Assembly (NCBI GenBank): GCA_963803015.1
Contig: CAWDKV010000004.1
Coordinates: 744,001 to 808,000 of the forward strand
Source: Berkiella sp963803015
Lineage (GTDB): Bacteria > Pseudomonadota > Gammaproteobacteria > Berkiellales > Berkiellaceae
Reading direction: 5' to 3'
Length of the DNA: 64,000 nt
The notes under the pieces were generated by a model. It saw nothing but the letters and a program-made list of their open reading frames with translations, ran no database searches and was not told where the DNA came from. A program made the position numbers and the translations under genes. Positions 13,937-22,943 of this stretch are shown in pieces. Numbering within the stretch: the stretch's first letter is position 1; the number at the start of each line of letters is the position of its first letter.

Positions 13937-14104
13937 AATCTCATTCCTCCTGGTTTATTAATCAATACAAATTATTCTTAACCATGAGACCACTCTTCCA
14001 ACTATAAAAGTTCCATTAAATTGATTAAAAAATAGGGGAAAGTGCACAGATTTTGTATAGCTGAATGGATATAAGCTGCTTGATATGAAAAGAATTCGAA
14101 TGTA

Positions 14105-14617
14105 TCAGGGCAAGATTTGGACTTTCGTCCCCACTGTTGCATAGCGAAATAATTCTTCTATTTCTTCGTTAGTGACAGCAATACAGCCCAAGGTCCAATC
14201 TCGCATGACGTGCCATTTTCCTTTGGATTTTTGCGGTCCTAAACCATGGATCATAATTTCACCACCAGGATGGACACCTTTTTGTTCCGCTGAATGTTGA
14301 TCCTCTTCCGAGGGGTAGGATAATTTTAAAGATAAGTGAAATCGGCTTTGTGGGTTTTTAGCAATAATGTAATATGTCCCCTCTGGGGTTTTACCATCAC
14401 CCTCTCTTTCTTTATGTCCTTCAGGAGAAAAACCCAATGCAACTCGGTATTTTCTAATGGGTTCATTTTGATGAAAAACCGTCATCGTATGTTTTTTCTT
14501 TTCTACAACGATGGTATCAAAAGGTTTCTCTGGTTGAAAGCTGAAAGTGCGAGCATTGCATACTGAGTGTAAAGCAATTGAACACCCTATCGCCACGCCA
14601 AATAAGTAGCGCCACAT
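14105..14617 (-). CDS. YkuD-type L,D-transpeptidase family protein (YafK-like), exported
   Basis: The YkuD catalytic core is present: GDGKTPEGTY early, GGEIMIHG with the conserved His, and RDWTLGCIAVTNEEIEEL with the catalytic Cys. In YafK/DpaA-type members the enzyme acts on peptidoglycan cross-links or on the link between lipoprotein and peptidoglycan. A signal peptide (MWRYLFGVAIGCSIALHSVC) implies periplasmic location; the Cys at its end might instead be a lipoprotein site, but the context is not a clear lipobox. Length (170) is short, with no LysM domain. A second YkuD gene with a LysM-like domain lies at 62553-63491. Confidence 0.8.
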   Translation of the reverse strand: MWRYLFGVAIGCSIALHSVCNARTFSFQPEKPFDTIVVEKKKHTMTVFHQNEPIRKYRVALGFSPEGHKEREGDGKTPEGTYYIIAKNPQSRFHLSLKLSYPSEEDQHSAEQKGVHPGGEIMIHGLGPQKSKGKWHVMRDWTLGCIAVTNEEIEELFRYATVGTKVQILP

Positions 14618-14716
14618 AAAAGCAATTCCCTTTACTCAAATTTTCCTTTTTAAGTTTAGCAGAAAATTCTTGTTTACTTAAGTGCTAAAAACAGAAAAAA
14701 CTGTGGAAAATAACAA

Positions 14717-15232
14717 TTATTTTCGAATAGGGATCTCTAAAATAACAGGTTCATGATGATGCGTTTTTAAAAACTTTAATAAATCACTCGCTTTAATTGT
14801 TGTCGATATATCGTTGCGTAAAGGGTGATAACTAAGCAGTTCATAATCCCCTAATTTTTTATCCATAACAACTTGCACTTTTTGCGATAAATCATGAATG
14901 ATTGCAAAAGGCGTCACTGAACCAGGCGTTAAATCTAAGATCTCTTTTAATTTTTCACTTGAAGCAAAAGACAACGACCCTTGGTTTAACATTTTACTTA
15001 ACATTTTCAAATCCACTTTATCATCGCAATGAATCAAAACTAAAAAAAACTGCTCCTTTTTGTTGGTTAAAAAAAGCGATTTGCCGTGTCCACCCGGAAT
15101 GACATCATGTAAGTGTCTTAATTCTTCAACCGTAAAAGCAGGTTCATGAAAATGATTTTGATAGACAATATTTAGTTCATCAAAAAGTTTAAGTAAGCGT
15201 TTGGTTTTTTGGCCTAAAGAGGAATTTTGCAT
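14717..15232 (-). CDS. prdX: Prolyl-tRNA editing protein (YbaK/ProXp-ala family)
   Basis: A free-standing INS-like editing domain of 171 residues. Signatures are EPAFTVEE, PGGHGKSLFL, DKVDLKML, LDLTPGSVTPFAI and a late SYHPLRND. In this family (PrdX/ProXp-ala) it hydrolyses alanyl-tRNA(Pro) mischarged by prolyl-tRNA synthetase. The full-length YbaK pattern with GSVTPF and HPL favours ProXp-ala over YbaK. It is followed by the divergent ankyrin pair. Part of its 5' coding sequence is repeated at about 17342-17374, see findings. Confidence 0.85.
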   Translation of the reverse strand: MQNSSLGQKTKRLLKLFDELNIVYQNHFHEPAFTVEELRHLHDVIPGGHGKSLFLTNKKEQFFLVLIHCDDKVDLKMLSKMLNQGSLSFASSEKLKEILDLTPGSVTPFAIIHDLSQKVQVVMDKKLGDYELLSYHPLRNDISTTIKASDLLKFLKTHHHEPVILEIPIRK

Positions 15233-15352
15233 TTTACCCCAATAAGAAAGTTATCTTTCTAATAAATGTTTATATGACAAATTCTATTCGCTTTTCATCA
15301 TACTCTTTGATAAAGTTCATTTTCTAAATACTTTCTATTTAAGGACTCTTCC

Positions 15353-17104
15353 ATGACATTACGTAAAGCCTTTTTAGCCCTATCAGCCCTAGCGATAGCA
15401 GGCGCAGGCACTGTGGGACTCACGATTTTTGGCTTGCATGCTATTAAGCTGTTAATTGCCTTTCCGTACGTGAGTTTGCCTTTATTAGGATTAAGTGCAG
15501 TACTCTCCTTGAGTGTATATCTACGCAGGCCTCGCAGACAACCTTTGTATCCTAGGCAAGAAGAAGACTTTAGAGTGCAAGTTAATCCCAATCAAAATGA
15601 AAATGAAAAACAAAAAGAACTGAACCAAAACTTACTCGAGGCCTGTTATAACTTAGAGTTTCCTAAAATTCGTCAAGCTGTTGAAGCGGGCGCTTCGCTA
15701 GATGCGAAAGACAATGAAAATAACACACCTTTACATATTATTTGCCTTAAAATAAATAATCGTTTCTTGCCCAATTTCAGCACTATCATCACTTACTTAT
15801 TAGAAATGGGTGCTAACCCCTTTACTCTCAATTCGCAAGAATATTCTGCTTTCCATCTTATTCTAAACAAAGGCTTACATGAAATTTTTGCTTTATTTAA
15901 AAAAACGAAGCACAAAGATCCACAAGGCCTTTCTATTTATAATTACACTCTTAAAGCAGTGAAAAGTGGACGAAAAACGCCCTTAACAGCCGTTATTCAA
16001 GATACGGCGCTGTCTGCTGCAGATAAAAAACTTTTCCTTGAAACCCTTCTAGAATGTGGTGCCGATCCAAGCTTGCCAGCCCTCATCACACAGACTATAG
16101 ACCATCACGGTTATTCTTTCTCTACAATTTCCACTCCTTTAATGGGTCTTTTTTACCTGCTTAAAAAAGCGATTGCAGATAATGCGGACGATAACACGCT
16201 CAATATCATTCACGCGACTTGTCTATCCTTTTTAGCCCGACGAGCTAATCCCCTGGCAAAGATGACGATTGAATATTATGAAAACAATAGTATGAAACGC
16301 AAACATAAGATGTTTTTAACTGAAGAAGAATTACCAGATCATCCTCTGATGAATGATCTGGTCCAACGGGCTAAGAGCATTTTAAACGAAAGTGACAAGA
16401 TAGATTTTAGCATTTCTGAAGAAGTGGTTTTATCTCAAGATGAAAAACTTCTTAATAAAACTATTACAGAGGCAATTCAATTTCAAAAAGCACTCCCTGG
16501 AAGTAATGCGCTTACGAAATTAATTGATCTTTTTATTCGAAAAGCCAATATCAAAGCCATAGAATGCTTAGTCAATCTTGTCACTCCCAAGACACCAGGC
16601 TATGCGCATCTTTATCGAGAGCTTGCTAATCAATATCTTGATTCTGCAACAATAGAATTTGATGAGGCCGTAAAAGAGAATAATGTTCCTGATCTAGATC
16701 CTGTGAGCAAAACAGGGCGTGATATTACGCTGCTAGATGACAAACCAGAAAAACAAAATGAAGTAATAGAATATCGTAGGTTATGTTTACTCTACTGCTT
16801 AAAAGGTTCATTTTCTAAAGAAAAAGACCCTGCAGCCCAAAAAATCAAACAACATTTGCAATGGCAATTAGAGAAGTATATGAAAGATTGGGAACGCAAA
16901 GATGCGGTGAATGGATTACAAGAGAAATCAGAAGACGATATCTTTGAGATAACCTCGACCAAACTCGTTGAAGCCACTTGCGTTGCCGCAGCTCTGCATA
17001 AGCTCCAATCTCAACAGGCCAAGCAAGCAAAAGTTGTTGCAGTCAATGGCACAACCACTACAGTCAATGCACCCACTCCAATCCCTGCGTCAGCTACTGT
17101 TTAG
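15353..17104 (+). CDS. Ankyrin-repeat membrane protein, copy 1
   Basis: 583 residues. The N-terminus has two hydrophobic helices (about residues 5-35 and 37-57) followed by a basic stretch. Ankyrin repeats follow: EAGASLDAKDNENNTPLHI, LLEMGANPFTLNSQEYSAFH, and LLECGADPSLP with later SFLARRANPLA. The C-terminal 200 residues are helical and end in a Thr/Ala/Pro-rich tail. Ankyrin proteins usually bind host or bacterial proteins, and in Legionellales many are translocated effectors; the TM pair suggests a membrane position. The ATG follows AAGGACTCTTCC. The next gene is a close paralogue. No enzyme domain is seen. Confidence 0.75.
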   Translation: MTLRKAFLALSALAIAGAGTVGLTIFGLHAIKLLIAFPYVSLPLLGLSAVLSLSVYLRRPRRQPLYPRQEEDFRVQVNPNQNENEKQKELNQNLLEACYNLEFPKIRQAVEAGASLDAKDNENNTPLHIICLKINNRFLPNFSTIITYLLEMGANPFTLNSQEYSAFHLILNKGLHEIFALFKKTKHKDPQGLSIYNYTLKAVKSGRKTPLTAVIQDTALSAADKKLFLETLLECGADPSLPALITQTIDHHGYSFSTISTPLMGLFYLLKKAIADNADDNTLNIIHATCLSFLARRANPLAKMTIEYYENNSMKRKHKMFLTEEELPDHPLMNDLVQRAKSILNESDKIDFSISEEVVLSQDEKLLNKTITEAIQFQKALPGSNALTKLIDLFIRKANIKAIECLVNLVTPKTPGYAHLYRELANQYLDSATIEFDEAVKENNVPDLDPVSKTGRDITLLDDKPEKQNEVIEYRRLCLLYCLKGSFSKEKDPAAQKIKQHLQWQLEKYMKDWERKDAVNGLQEKSEDDIFEITSTKLVEATCVAAALHKLQSQQAKQAKVVAVNGTTTTVNAPTPIPASATV

Positions 17105-17478
17105 AAGGGGCTAGCCATCAGGGGTTATCGTATTGGTCGCTAGAACTTTCATGATAAACCTTCACCCCCCGCTCTCATTTTTAGCGCAATGCTAACATAA
17201 AAGCGGCGGGTGAGGGTTTATCCTAAATCTTTGCAAGTTTTCTCATGCAACAATCCAAAAGCCGTTCATGCCACCTTGGCTAATCATCTATATACAAATC
17301 GAAGCAAATAAAAAATTCTTTGTGGTCTTGAAAGGTATCATGATTCTTTAACCGTAAAAGCAGGTTCATGAGAAAGTTATAACACTAATAAATTTTTTAT
17401 AGACCAATTCTATTCGCTTTTCACCATTCTTTTTGATAAAGTTCATTTTCTAAATACTTTCTATTTGAGGATTCTTCC
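17105..17478. other. Intergenic region with palindrome and duplicated leader
   Basis: It holds a short palindrome (17153-17222), a sequence matching the 5' part of prdX (17342-17374), and a copy of the 75 bases that precede ankyrin copy 1. The region is the joint of a tandem duplication. No gene is seen. Confidence 0.65.
17153..17222. repeat. Short form of a palindromic element
   Basis: GATAAACCTTCACCCCCCGC and GCGGCGGGTGAGGGTTTATC form an imperfect inverted repeat around TTTTTAGCGCAATGC. The equivalent place after ankyrin copy 2 has the much longer form at 19294-19579. Confidence 0.7.
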
Positions 17479-19245
17479 ATGGGATTCGGTAAAGCTTTAA
17501 CCTTACTTGCAGCTGCTTTAGCATGGACGATAAGTATTGCAGGAATTGCCATTGTTGGCATTAGTATAATTAAGCTGTTTATTGTGCTGGTAATTGCTTT
17601 CCCGTATGTGAGCCTAACTACATTAAGCGCCATGCTCGCTTTGGGTGTATATCGACTCATGCCACTCACAGAACCTTCTTATCCTCCCTCACACCGAGAA
17701 GACTTTAGAGTGCAAGTTAATCCCAATCAGAATGAAAATGAAAAACAAAAAGAACTGAACCAAAACTTACTCGAGGCCTGTTATAACTTAGAGTTTCCTA
17801 AAATTCGTCAAGCTGTAGAAGCGGGCGCTTCGCTAGATGCGAAAGACAATGAAAATAACACACCTTTACATATTATTTGCCTTAAAATAAGCAATCGTTT
17901 CTTACCCAATTTCAGCACTATCATCACCTACTTATTAGAAATGGGCGCTAACCCCTTTACTCTGAATGGGAGAAATCATTCTGCTTTCCATCTTATTCTA
18001 AACAAAGGCTTACATAACATTTTTGCTTTATTCAAAAAAACGAAGCATACAGATCCACAAGGCCTTTCTATTTATAATTCCCCTCTTCAAACACCGGGAG
18101 ATGAACGAAAAACGCCCCTAACAGCCGTTATTCAAAATATTCTGTCTGCTGCAGATAAAAAGCTTTTCCTTGAAACCCTTCTAGAATGCGGAGCCGATCC
18201 AAACTTGCCAGCCCTTATTGCAGAGGCCATGGACGGCAACCATCATTCCACTCCTTTAATAGGTCTTTTTTACCTGCTGAAAAAAGCAATTGCAGATAAT
18301 GCGGACGATAATACACTCAATATCATTCACGCGACTTGTCTATCCTTTTTAGCCCGAGGAGCCAATCCTCTGGCAAAGATAACAATTGAATATTATGAAA
18401 GCTATAGTATGAAACGCAAACATAAGATGTTTTTAACTGAAGAAGCATTACCCGATCATCCTCTGATGAATGATATAGTGCAACGCGCTAACCGCATTTT
18501 AGATGAAAGTGGTAAAATAGATTATAGCGTTTCTGAAGGAGTGGTTTTATCTCAAGATGAAAAACTTCTTAATAAAACTATTACAGAGGCAATTCAATTT
18601 CAAAAAGCACTCCCTGGAAGTAATGCGCTTACGAAATTAATTGATCTTTTTATTCGAAAGCCCAATATCAAAGCCATAGAATGTTTAGTCAATCTTGTCA
18701 CCCCAGAAACATCCGGCTATGCGCATCTTTGTCGAGAGCTTGCTAATCAATATCTGGGTTCTGCAACAATAGAATTTGATGAGACCGTAAAAGAGAATAA
18801 TGTTCCTGATCTAGATCCTGTGAGCAAAACAGGGCGTGATATTACGCTGCTAGATGACAAACCAGAAAAACAAAAAGCAGTAATAGAATATCGCAGGTTA
18901 TGTTTACTCTACTGCTTAAAAGGTTCATTTTCTAAAGAAAAAGACCCTGCGGCCCAAAAAATCAAACAACATTTGCAATGGCAATTAGAGAAATATATGA
19001 AAGATTGGGAACGCAAAGATGCGGTGAATGGATTACAAGAGAAATCAGAAGACGATATCTTTGAGATAACCTCGACCAAACTCGTTGAAGCCACTTGCGT
19101 TGCCGCAGCTCTGCATAAGCTCCAATCTCAACAGGCCAAGCAAGCAAAAGCTACTGCAGTCAATGAAAACGAAGCTCCTGGCCAAGGCACAACAAATTCT
19201 TTAACCAATGGAACAACTCCAACCCCTAGGTTACAAGCTGTTTAG
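17479..19245 (+). CDS. Ankyrin-repeat membrane protein, copy 2
   Basis: 588 residues, near-identical to copy 1 from the EDFRVQVNPNQNENEKQK block onward. The two N-terminal hydrophobic helices keep their character but differ in sequence, and the tail after residue 560 differs. Ankyrin repeats are at the same positions (ENNTPLHIICLKISNRF, LLEMGANPFTLNGRNHS, LLECGADPNLP, FLARGANPLA). Divergence concentrated in the membrane part and tail while the middle is conserved suggests different localisation with the same binding function (inference). The ATG follows GAGGATTCTTCC. Tandem duplication included upstream and downstream flanks. Confidence 0.75.
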   Translation: MGFGKALTLLAAALAWTISIAGIAIVGISIIKLFIVLVIAFPYVSLTTLSAMLALGVYRLMPLTEPSYPPSHREDFRVQVNPNQNENEKQKELNQNLLEACYNLEFPKIRQAVEAGASLDAKDNENNTPLHIICLKISNRFLPNFSTIITYLLEMGANPFTLNGRNHSAFHLILNKGLHNIFALFKKTKHTDPQGLSIYNSPLQTPGDERKTPLTAVIQNILSAADKKLFLETLLECGADPNLPALIAEAMDGNHHSTPLIGLFYLLKKAIADNADDNTLNIIHATCLSFLARGANPLAKITIEYYESYSMKRKHKMFLTEEALPDHPLMNDIVQRANRILDESGKIDYSVSEGVVLSQDEKLLNKTITEAIQFQKALPGSNALTKLIDLFIRKPNIKAIECLVNLVTPETSGYAHLCRELANQYLGSATIEFDETVKENNVPDLDPVSKTGRDITLLDDKPEKQKAVIEYRRLCLLYCLKGSFSKEKDPAAQKIKQHLQWQLEKYMKDWERKDAVNGLQEKSEDDIFEITSTKLVEATCVAAALHKLQSQQAKQAKATAVNENEAPGQGTTNSLTNGTTPTPRLQAV

Positions 19246-19756
19246 AAGGAGCTAGCCATCAGGGGTTGTCGTATTGGTCGCTAGGACTTTCATGATAAAC
19301 CCTCACCCGCCGCTCTCATTTTTAGCGCAATGCTAAACATAAAAGTGGCGTCGGCCTCTCCCAAAATGGTAGAGGCGAAGCAGTGCACTAAGCATAACGT
19401 AAACTTCTAGCAAAAGCCGTCATGGAAAACTTCGCAAAACAAGATGTCAAATGGAAGTAAAAGCAGCATTGAGGGTATCTCCAAACGAAAATCTTCGCCT
19501 CTACCATTTTGGGAGAGGCCGCCGCCACTCTGATCTCGGGAATTGTGCTAAAAACGAGAGCGGCGGGTGAGGGTTTATCCTAAAACTTTACAGGTTTTCT
19601 CATGCAACAATCCAAAAGCCCTTCATGCCACCTTGGCTAGTCATCTATATATACAAACCGAAGCAAATAAAAAATTCTTTTTCTTGACACCTTGCAGGAC
19701 ATACAGTTTAATTGGCGGTCTTGAAAGTGTCGTACATTCTTACATGCTTTTTTGCT
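19246..19756. other. Intergenic region with large palindrome before tRNA-Phe
   Basis: It contains the 286-bp nested palindrome (19294-19579) and then a copy of the flank seen after ankyrin copy 1 (TTCATGCCACCTTGGCTAG and on). A TTGACA at about 19683 could serve the tRNA, but I see no convincing -10 at the right distance. No protein gene is seen. Confidence 0.6.
19294..19579. repeat. 286-bp nested palindrome with MITE-like core
   Basis: Outer arms GATAAACCCTCACCCGCCGC and GCGGCGGGTGAGGGTTTATC pair exactly, followed inward by CTCTCATTTTTAGCGCAA and TTGTGCTAAAAACGAGAG (two differences). An inner 29-bp perfect inverted repeat (19352-19380 and 19493-19521; CCTCTCCCAAAATGGTAGAG inside) encloses about 110 bases. 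The core is absent from the matching place after ankyrin copy 1. No coding capacity, so it resembles a miniature mobile element or a palindromic repeat unit. Confidence 0.75.
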
Positions 19757-19832
<76 letters not shown>

Positions 19833-19844
19833 TCCCCTTCAAAA

Positions 19845-20954
19845 CTAATGATTTTCTCTCGGTGGTACAAAAAATTCCGGACTATCCGCTGGGATATTTT
19901 GTATATAAAGCGTTTGCGACGGTAAAGCAAAGCTTGCTCCCGCCTCTTCCACAATTTCTTTTATCTTAAACGCTAAGCGCTCTTTGGCATCCAACCAATC
20001 CATCAACGCCGTGCTTTTGGTAAAACAAGAAATAACAAGATCAATAGAACCCTCGGCTAACCTATCAACACGCGCATAAGTGGGCACTTCACTTGGCTTG
20101 GCAAAATCGGAAGTCTCCAAAATGTAAGTTTCAATTTCAACGCGAATTTCCTGTAATTGGGCAAGCGTTGTCTGATACTCTAATCCAATATGCCAAAATA
20201 TGCGTCGATGCGTCTTTGCACTGTAGTTCACTACGGCTGAATCTGAGAGCTTTGCATTAGGGATATAAACAGGCGCTTTGTCTGGCCGACGAATTAAGGT
20301 AGAACGAAACCCCAGCTGCTCGACATAACCCTCAACTAAGCCTTCTACTAAAATTTCATCTCCCTTGTTGAAGCGTTTTTCCCCAACAATCAGCAATCCC
20401 CCAATTAAATTTTTAAATAAATCTTGTGCGCCCAAAGCAATCGCAACCCCAAATAACCCTAGACCTGCTAAAATTGGCGCAACTTTAATTCCCCAAATTT
20501 CCAAAATCGTTGCAATGCCGACAAAGACAATAAGCACCTTTATTAGTTTGACAAAAAAATCGACCAGCGCTTCACTAAAATTTCTTTTTAGTTGTTGCGA
20601 TAAATTGGATAAAGGTTCTATTAAATTATACAGTCCCCAAAATAAAGCCAACACCACTAACGAGCGCACAATTTGGGAGGCAAAAATTTCTAAAGTCCCT
20701 GTTGGTTTTAAATTAGCAAAAGCTAAAAATAACCCCAGCGCTACCGGTAAAAGTTGTAGCGGTTTATCTAATGCCTCCAAAATATGGGGATCAATTCTGG
20801 AATGTTCTTTTTCAGCATGTTTTTTCAAACGTGCAAAGACGCTGTGGGCAAAAAGTTTTCGAATAATTAAGAAGCCCACAAAAATTAATGTGGAAATAAT
20901 TAATTGCCCAATCTCAAAGCTAAAAATTTTATATTGCCAAAAAGCAGTTACCAT
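19845..20954 (-). CDS. Small-conductance mechanosensitive channel (MscS family)
   Basis: 369 residues. Several TM helices occupy the first 190 residues. The last one, APILAGLGLFGVAIALGAQD, is the Gly/Ala-patterned pore helix TM3 of MscS, followed by LFKNLIGGLLIVGEKRFNKGDEI leading into the beta domain and a VYIPNAKLSD segment; the C-terminal alpha/beta vestibule domain is complete. Family role: a tension-gated channel in the inner membrane releasing solutes on hypo-osmotic shock. The ATG lies just behind the stop of the upstream membrane protein, whose last codons supply an AAGGA, so the two should be co-translated. Confidence 0.88.
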   Translation of the reverse strand: MVTAFWQYKIFSFEIGQLIISTLIFVGFLIIRKLFAHSVFARLKKHAEKEHSRIDPHILEALDKPLQLLPVALGLFLAFANLKPTGTLEIFASQIVRSLVVLALFWGLYNLIEPLSNLSQQLKRNFSEALVDFFVKLIKVLIVFVGIATILEIWGIKVAPILAGLGLFGVAIALGAQDLFKNLIGGLLIVGEKRFNKGDEILVEGLVEGYVEQLGFRSTLIRRPDKAPVYIPNAKLSDSAVVNYSAKTHRRIFWHIGLEYQTTLAQLQEIRVEIETYILETSDFAKPSEVPTYARVDRLAEGSIDLVISCFTKSTALMDWLDAKERLAFKIKEIVEEAGASFALPSQTLYIQNIPADSPEFFVPPRENH

Positions 20955-20960
20955 AAGTGC

Positions 20961-21824
20961 TTATTCCTTTTTATTGCTAGCTTTACTCTCAGCTTGCTTT
21001 TTTTCTAACGATTCATTTTTTAGATTTGCCAAATAACGCATCATCGTACCGGCTTTGGTTTCACCTGCCGCTTGAATTTCGGAATAAAATGCAATAATCA
21101 GCTTAGAAACCATTCCTGGTGGTGTGTCAGGTTTTACTTTTTCAAACAAAGTAGAAGCCGCTTGCTCTCCATATTCATCTGTTAATTTTTGCAAAACGGC
21201 GTTTAATAAAGGTTTGGCTTCCTCTGTAGTAGAAATAGGCATGGGTGATTTTATCGTTGCCTCAATCAGATAACGCTTGGCTTCCAATAGTCTGCCTAGT
21301 AATTCTCTAAATTTCTCATCTTGTGCCAAGGACTTCATCTTATCAGAAAAAATCAAGTTGCTACCTTGTTCAAAATTAAGCACAGCTTGTGGGTCTAGCG
21401 TATTGAGATATTCATAGAGCGAAATAGTTGCTTTTAAATACAAGGAAATATATTCATCCGGCGCTTTTTGCAAATATTGAATAAAAATGTGATTCACTAA
21501 TTGTGCGGCTAAACTAGGGGTTAAAATACTGCTATGGGTTTCTTGGTAACTTTTTTTGACTTGTGCAATAAAGGCAGCAAATTCTTTAGGGTGACGCTCA
21601 GCAATAATTTTAAAAAGCGGCTGCTTTTTAATTTCATTTTGAAATTTCCAAGTATAATATTGCGGATACAAAAAGTTCTGCGATAAAGGGATGGCAGCGC
21701 CTGCACACCCTAAAGCTATCAATGCCACCACCACTTTTAGCCAGGTTTTTTTGATAAAAAGTATAGGAGAAAGCAAAAGCGAACCCACGATAACAACCAC
21801 CAATACGTAAAAAAACGTCATCAT
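20961..21824 (-). CDS. Hypothetical membrane protein in operon with MscS homologue
   Basis: Two hydrophobic helices in the first 45 residues (FFYVLVVVIVGSLLLSPILF and VVVALIALGCAGAAIPL), then about 240 largely helical soluble residues and a Lys/Glu-rich end. No family recognised. AAGGGAG precedes the ATG at 21824 by about ten bases; the GTG at 21833 is too close to the SD to be the start. It sits seven bases from the MscS-like gene, so a role linked to membrane stress or channel function is possible (inference from position only). Confidence 0.7.
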   Translation of the reverse strand: MMTFFYVLVVVIVGSLLLSPILFIKKTWLKVVVALIALGCAGAAIPLSQNFLYPQYYTWKFQNEIKKQPLFKIIAERHPKEFAAFIAQVKKSYQETHSSILTPSLAAQLVNHIFIQYLQKAPDEYISLYLKATISLYEYLNTLDPQAVLNFEQGSNLIFSDKMKSLAQDEKFRELLGRLLEAKRYLIEATIKSPMPISTTEEAKPLLNAVLQKLTDEYGEQAASTLFEKVKPDTPPGMVSKLIIAFYSEIQAAGETKAGTMMRYLANLKNESLEKKQAESKASNKKE

Positions 21825-21854
21825 GTCACACACTCCCTTTCTTTTATTTTAATT

Positions 21855-21984
21855 ATACCCATAGCAGCTGAATTTTTAGCGTTGTTGCCCGCGCTCTTTC
21901 ACCCCAGTCACGTACCAAAGCGTACGTTCCTGGGCCTTCAAGAGATTGGCGCCTAGCCGAAAAGTCACCTGCTATGGGCATACA
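21855..21984. repeat. Palindromic intergenic repeat, full copy
   Basis: Ends TATACCCATAGCAGCTG and CACCTGCTATGGGCATA are inverted repeats. Inside are GCGTTGTTGCCCGCGCTCTT, CCCCAGTCACGTACC, GCGTACGTTCCTGGG and GGCGCCTAGCCGAAAAG. In reverse complement the core matches the copies at 26115-26239 and 63533-63642. Confidence 0.7.
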
Positions 21985-22081
21985 CATTAACAAGTTATTC
22001 GATTTACATATAAACTTTGTTTGCCTGTAAGGCTTTAACAAGGCTAGAATCTCATTATGTTCATAATATTATTAATAGTTT

Positions 22082-22942
22082 ATGGTACCTGAAGAAAATA
22101 TTTCCTTTATTAATGTTTTAACCTCCATCCCCGAATCCTTGGCTGAAAAGCTTACTCAACAAGGTAGTTGCGAAGTCAACGCAGTCCTTATTGGCAGTGA
22201 CATTAACATAAGAGAATTAACTAACACCCCTGCAACGCGAAAAGAACCTATCCTCACTCAACTCTCCGATAACAGTGTGGCCATGATCTTTTCCTATGGT
22301 GCTGTGGTTTTTTTCAATGCCACCACAAGCAATTCAGTTGAATTAATAACTCGCTGCCAACGCTTTGCAAGCAATCTGGTGTCCACACCAGAGACTGAGC
22401 AATTTACCGTTATTTTCCAGCCAGAACAACCTGAAGGCATTGTTAAGAATAAAATATCTATTAAAAAATTCACTAAAGAGCATACTGAAATTATTGCTAA
22501 TGCTTTAGCGAAAAGCACCATATTGGAATATCACGAGAACCGCATTGGTTACTTATTTAGTAAAATTGACCCTATTGCGAAGAGCTTACAAGGTCGAGGC
22601 AAACTCGGTAATCGTCCCCACGATATGCTAAAACATATTGGCGCAAGCTTGCTCATGGCCCAAGAAATTGTCGGCAAAATAGAAATCACAGAAAAGCCTG
22701 TGCTCTTATGGGAGCATAGTGAACTCGAACCCTTATATATGCAATTGATTGAAGATCTAGAAATCATTGCCCGCCAAAAAAGCTTAGAGCGCAAAATAGA
22801 TTTAATTTCTGACACTGCGCAAATTTCACTTGATGTCTTGCAGCAACATCACTCGCATCGCTTAGAGTGGTACGTGATTATCTTGATTGCCATTGAAATT
22901 GTTCTACAACTCTATGAGATCTTTTTCTCTCATCTCGTTTAA
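22082..22942 (+). CDS. RMND1/Sif2-Sif3 family (DUF155) protein with C-terminal TM anchor
   Basis: 286 residues with the DUF155 layout. AMIFSYGAVVFFNAT lies near residue 77, and YHENRIGYLF is followed by a long helical region (SLQGRGKLGNRP, LLWEHSELEPLY). The ending HRLEWYVIILIAIEIVLQLYEI gives one TM helix. Relatives occur in mitochondria (RMND1/RMD proteins, linked to mitochondrial translation and the inner membrane) and in alpha- and gammaproteobacteria; the bacterial function is unknown. No clear SD precedes ATG 22082, so the start is uncertain, but the conserved region begins well inside. Confidence 0.75.
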   Translation: MVPEENISFINVLTSIPESLAEKLTQQGSCEVNAVLIGSDINIRELTNTPATRKEPILTQLSDNSVAMIFSYGAVVFFNATTSNSVELITRCQRFASNLVSTPETEQFTVIFQPEQPEGIVKNKISIKKFTKEHTEIIANALAKSTILEYHENRIGYLFSKIDPIAKSLQGRGKLGNRPHDMLKHIGASLLMAQEIVGKIEITEKPVLLWEHSELEPLYMQLIEDLEIIARQKSLERKIDLISDTAQISLDVLQQHHSHRLEWYVIILIAIEIVLQLYEIFFSHLV

Positions 22943-22943
22943 A

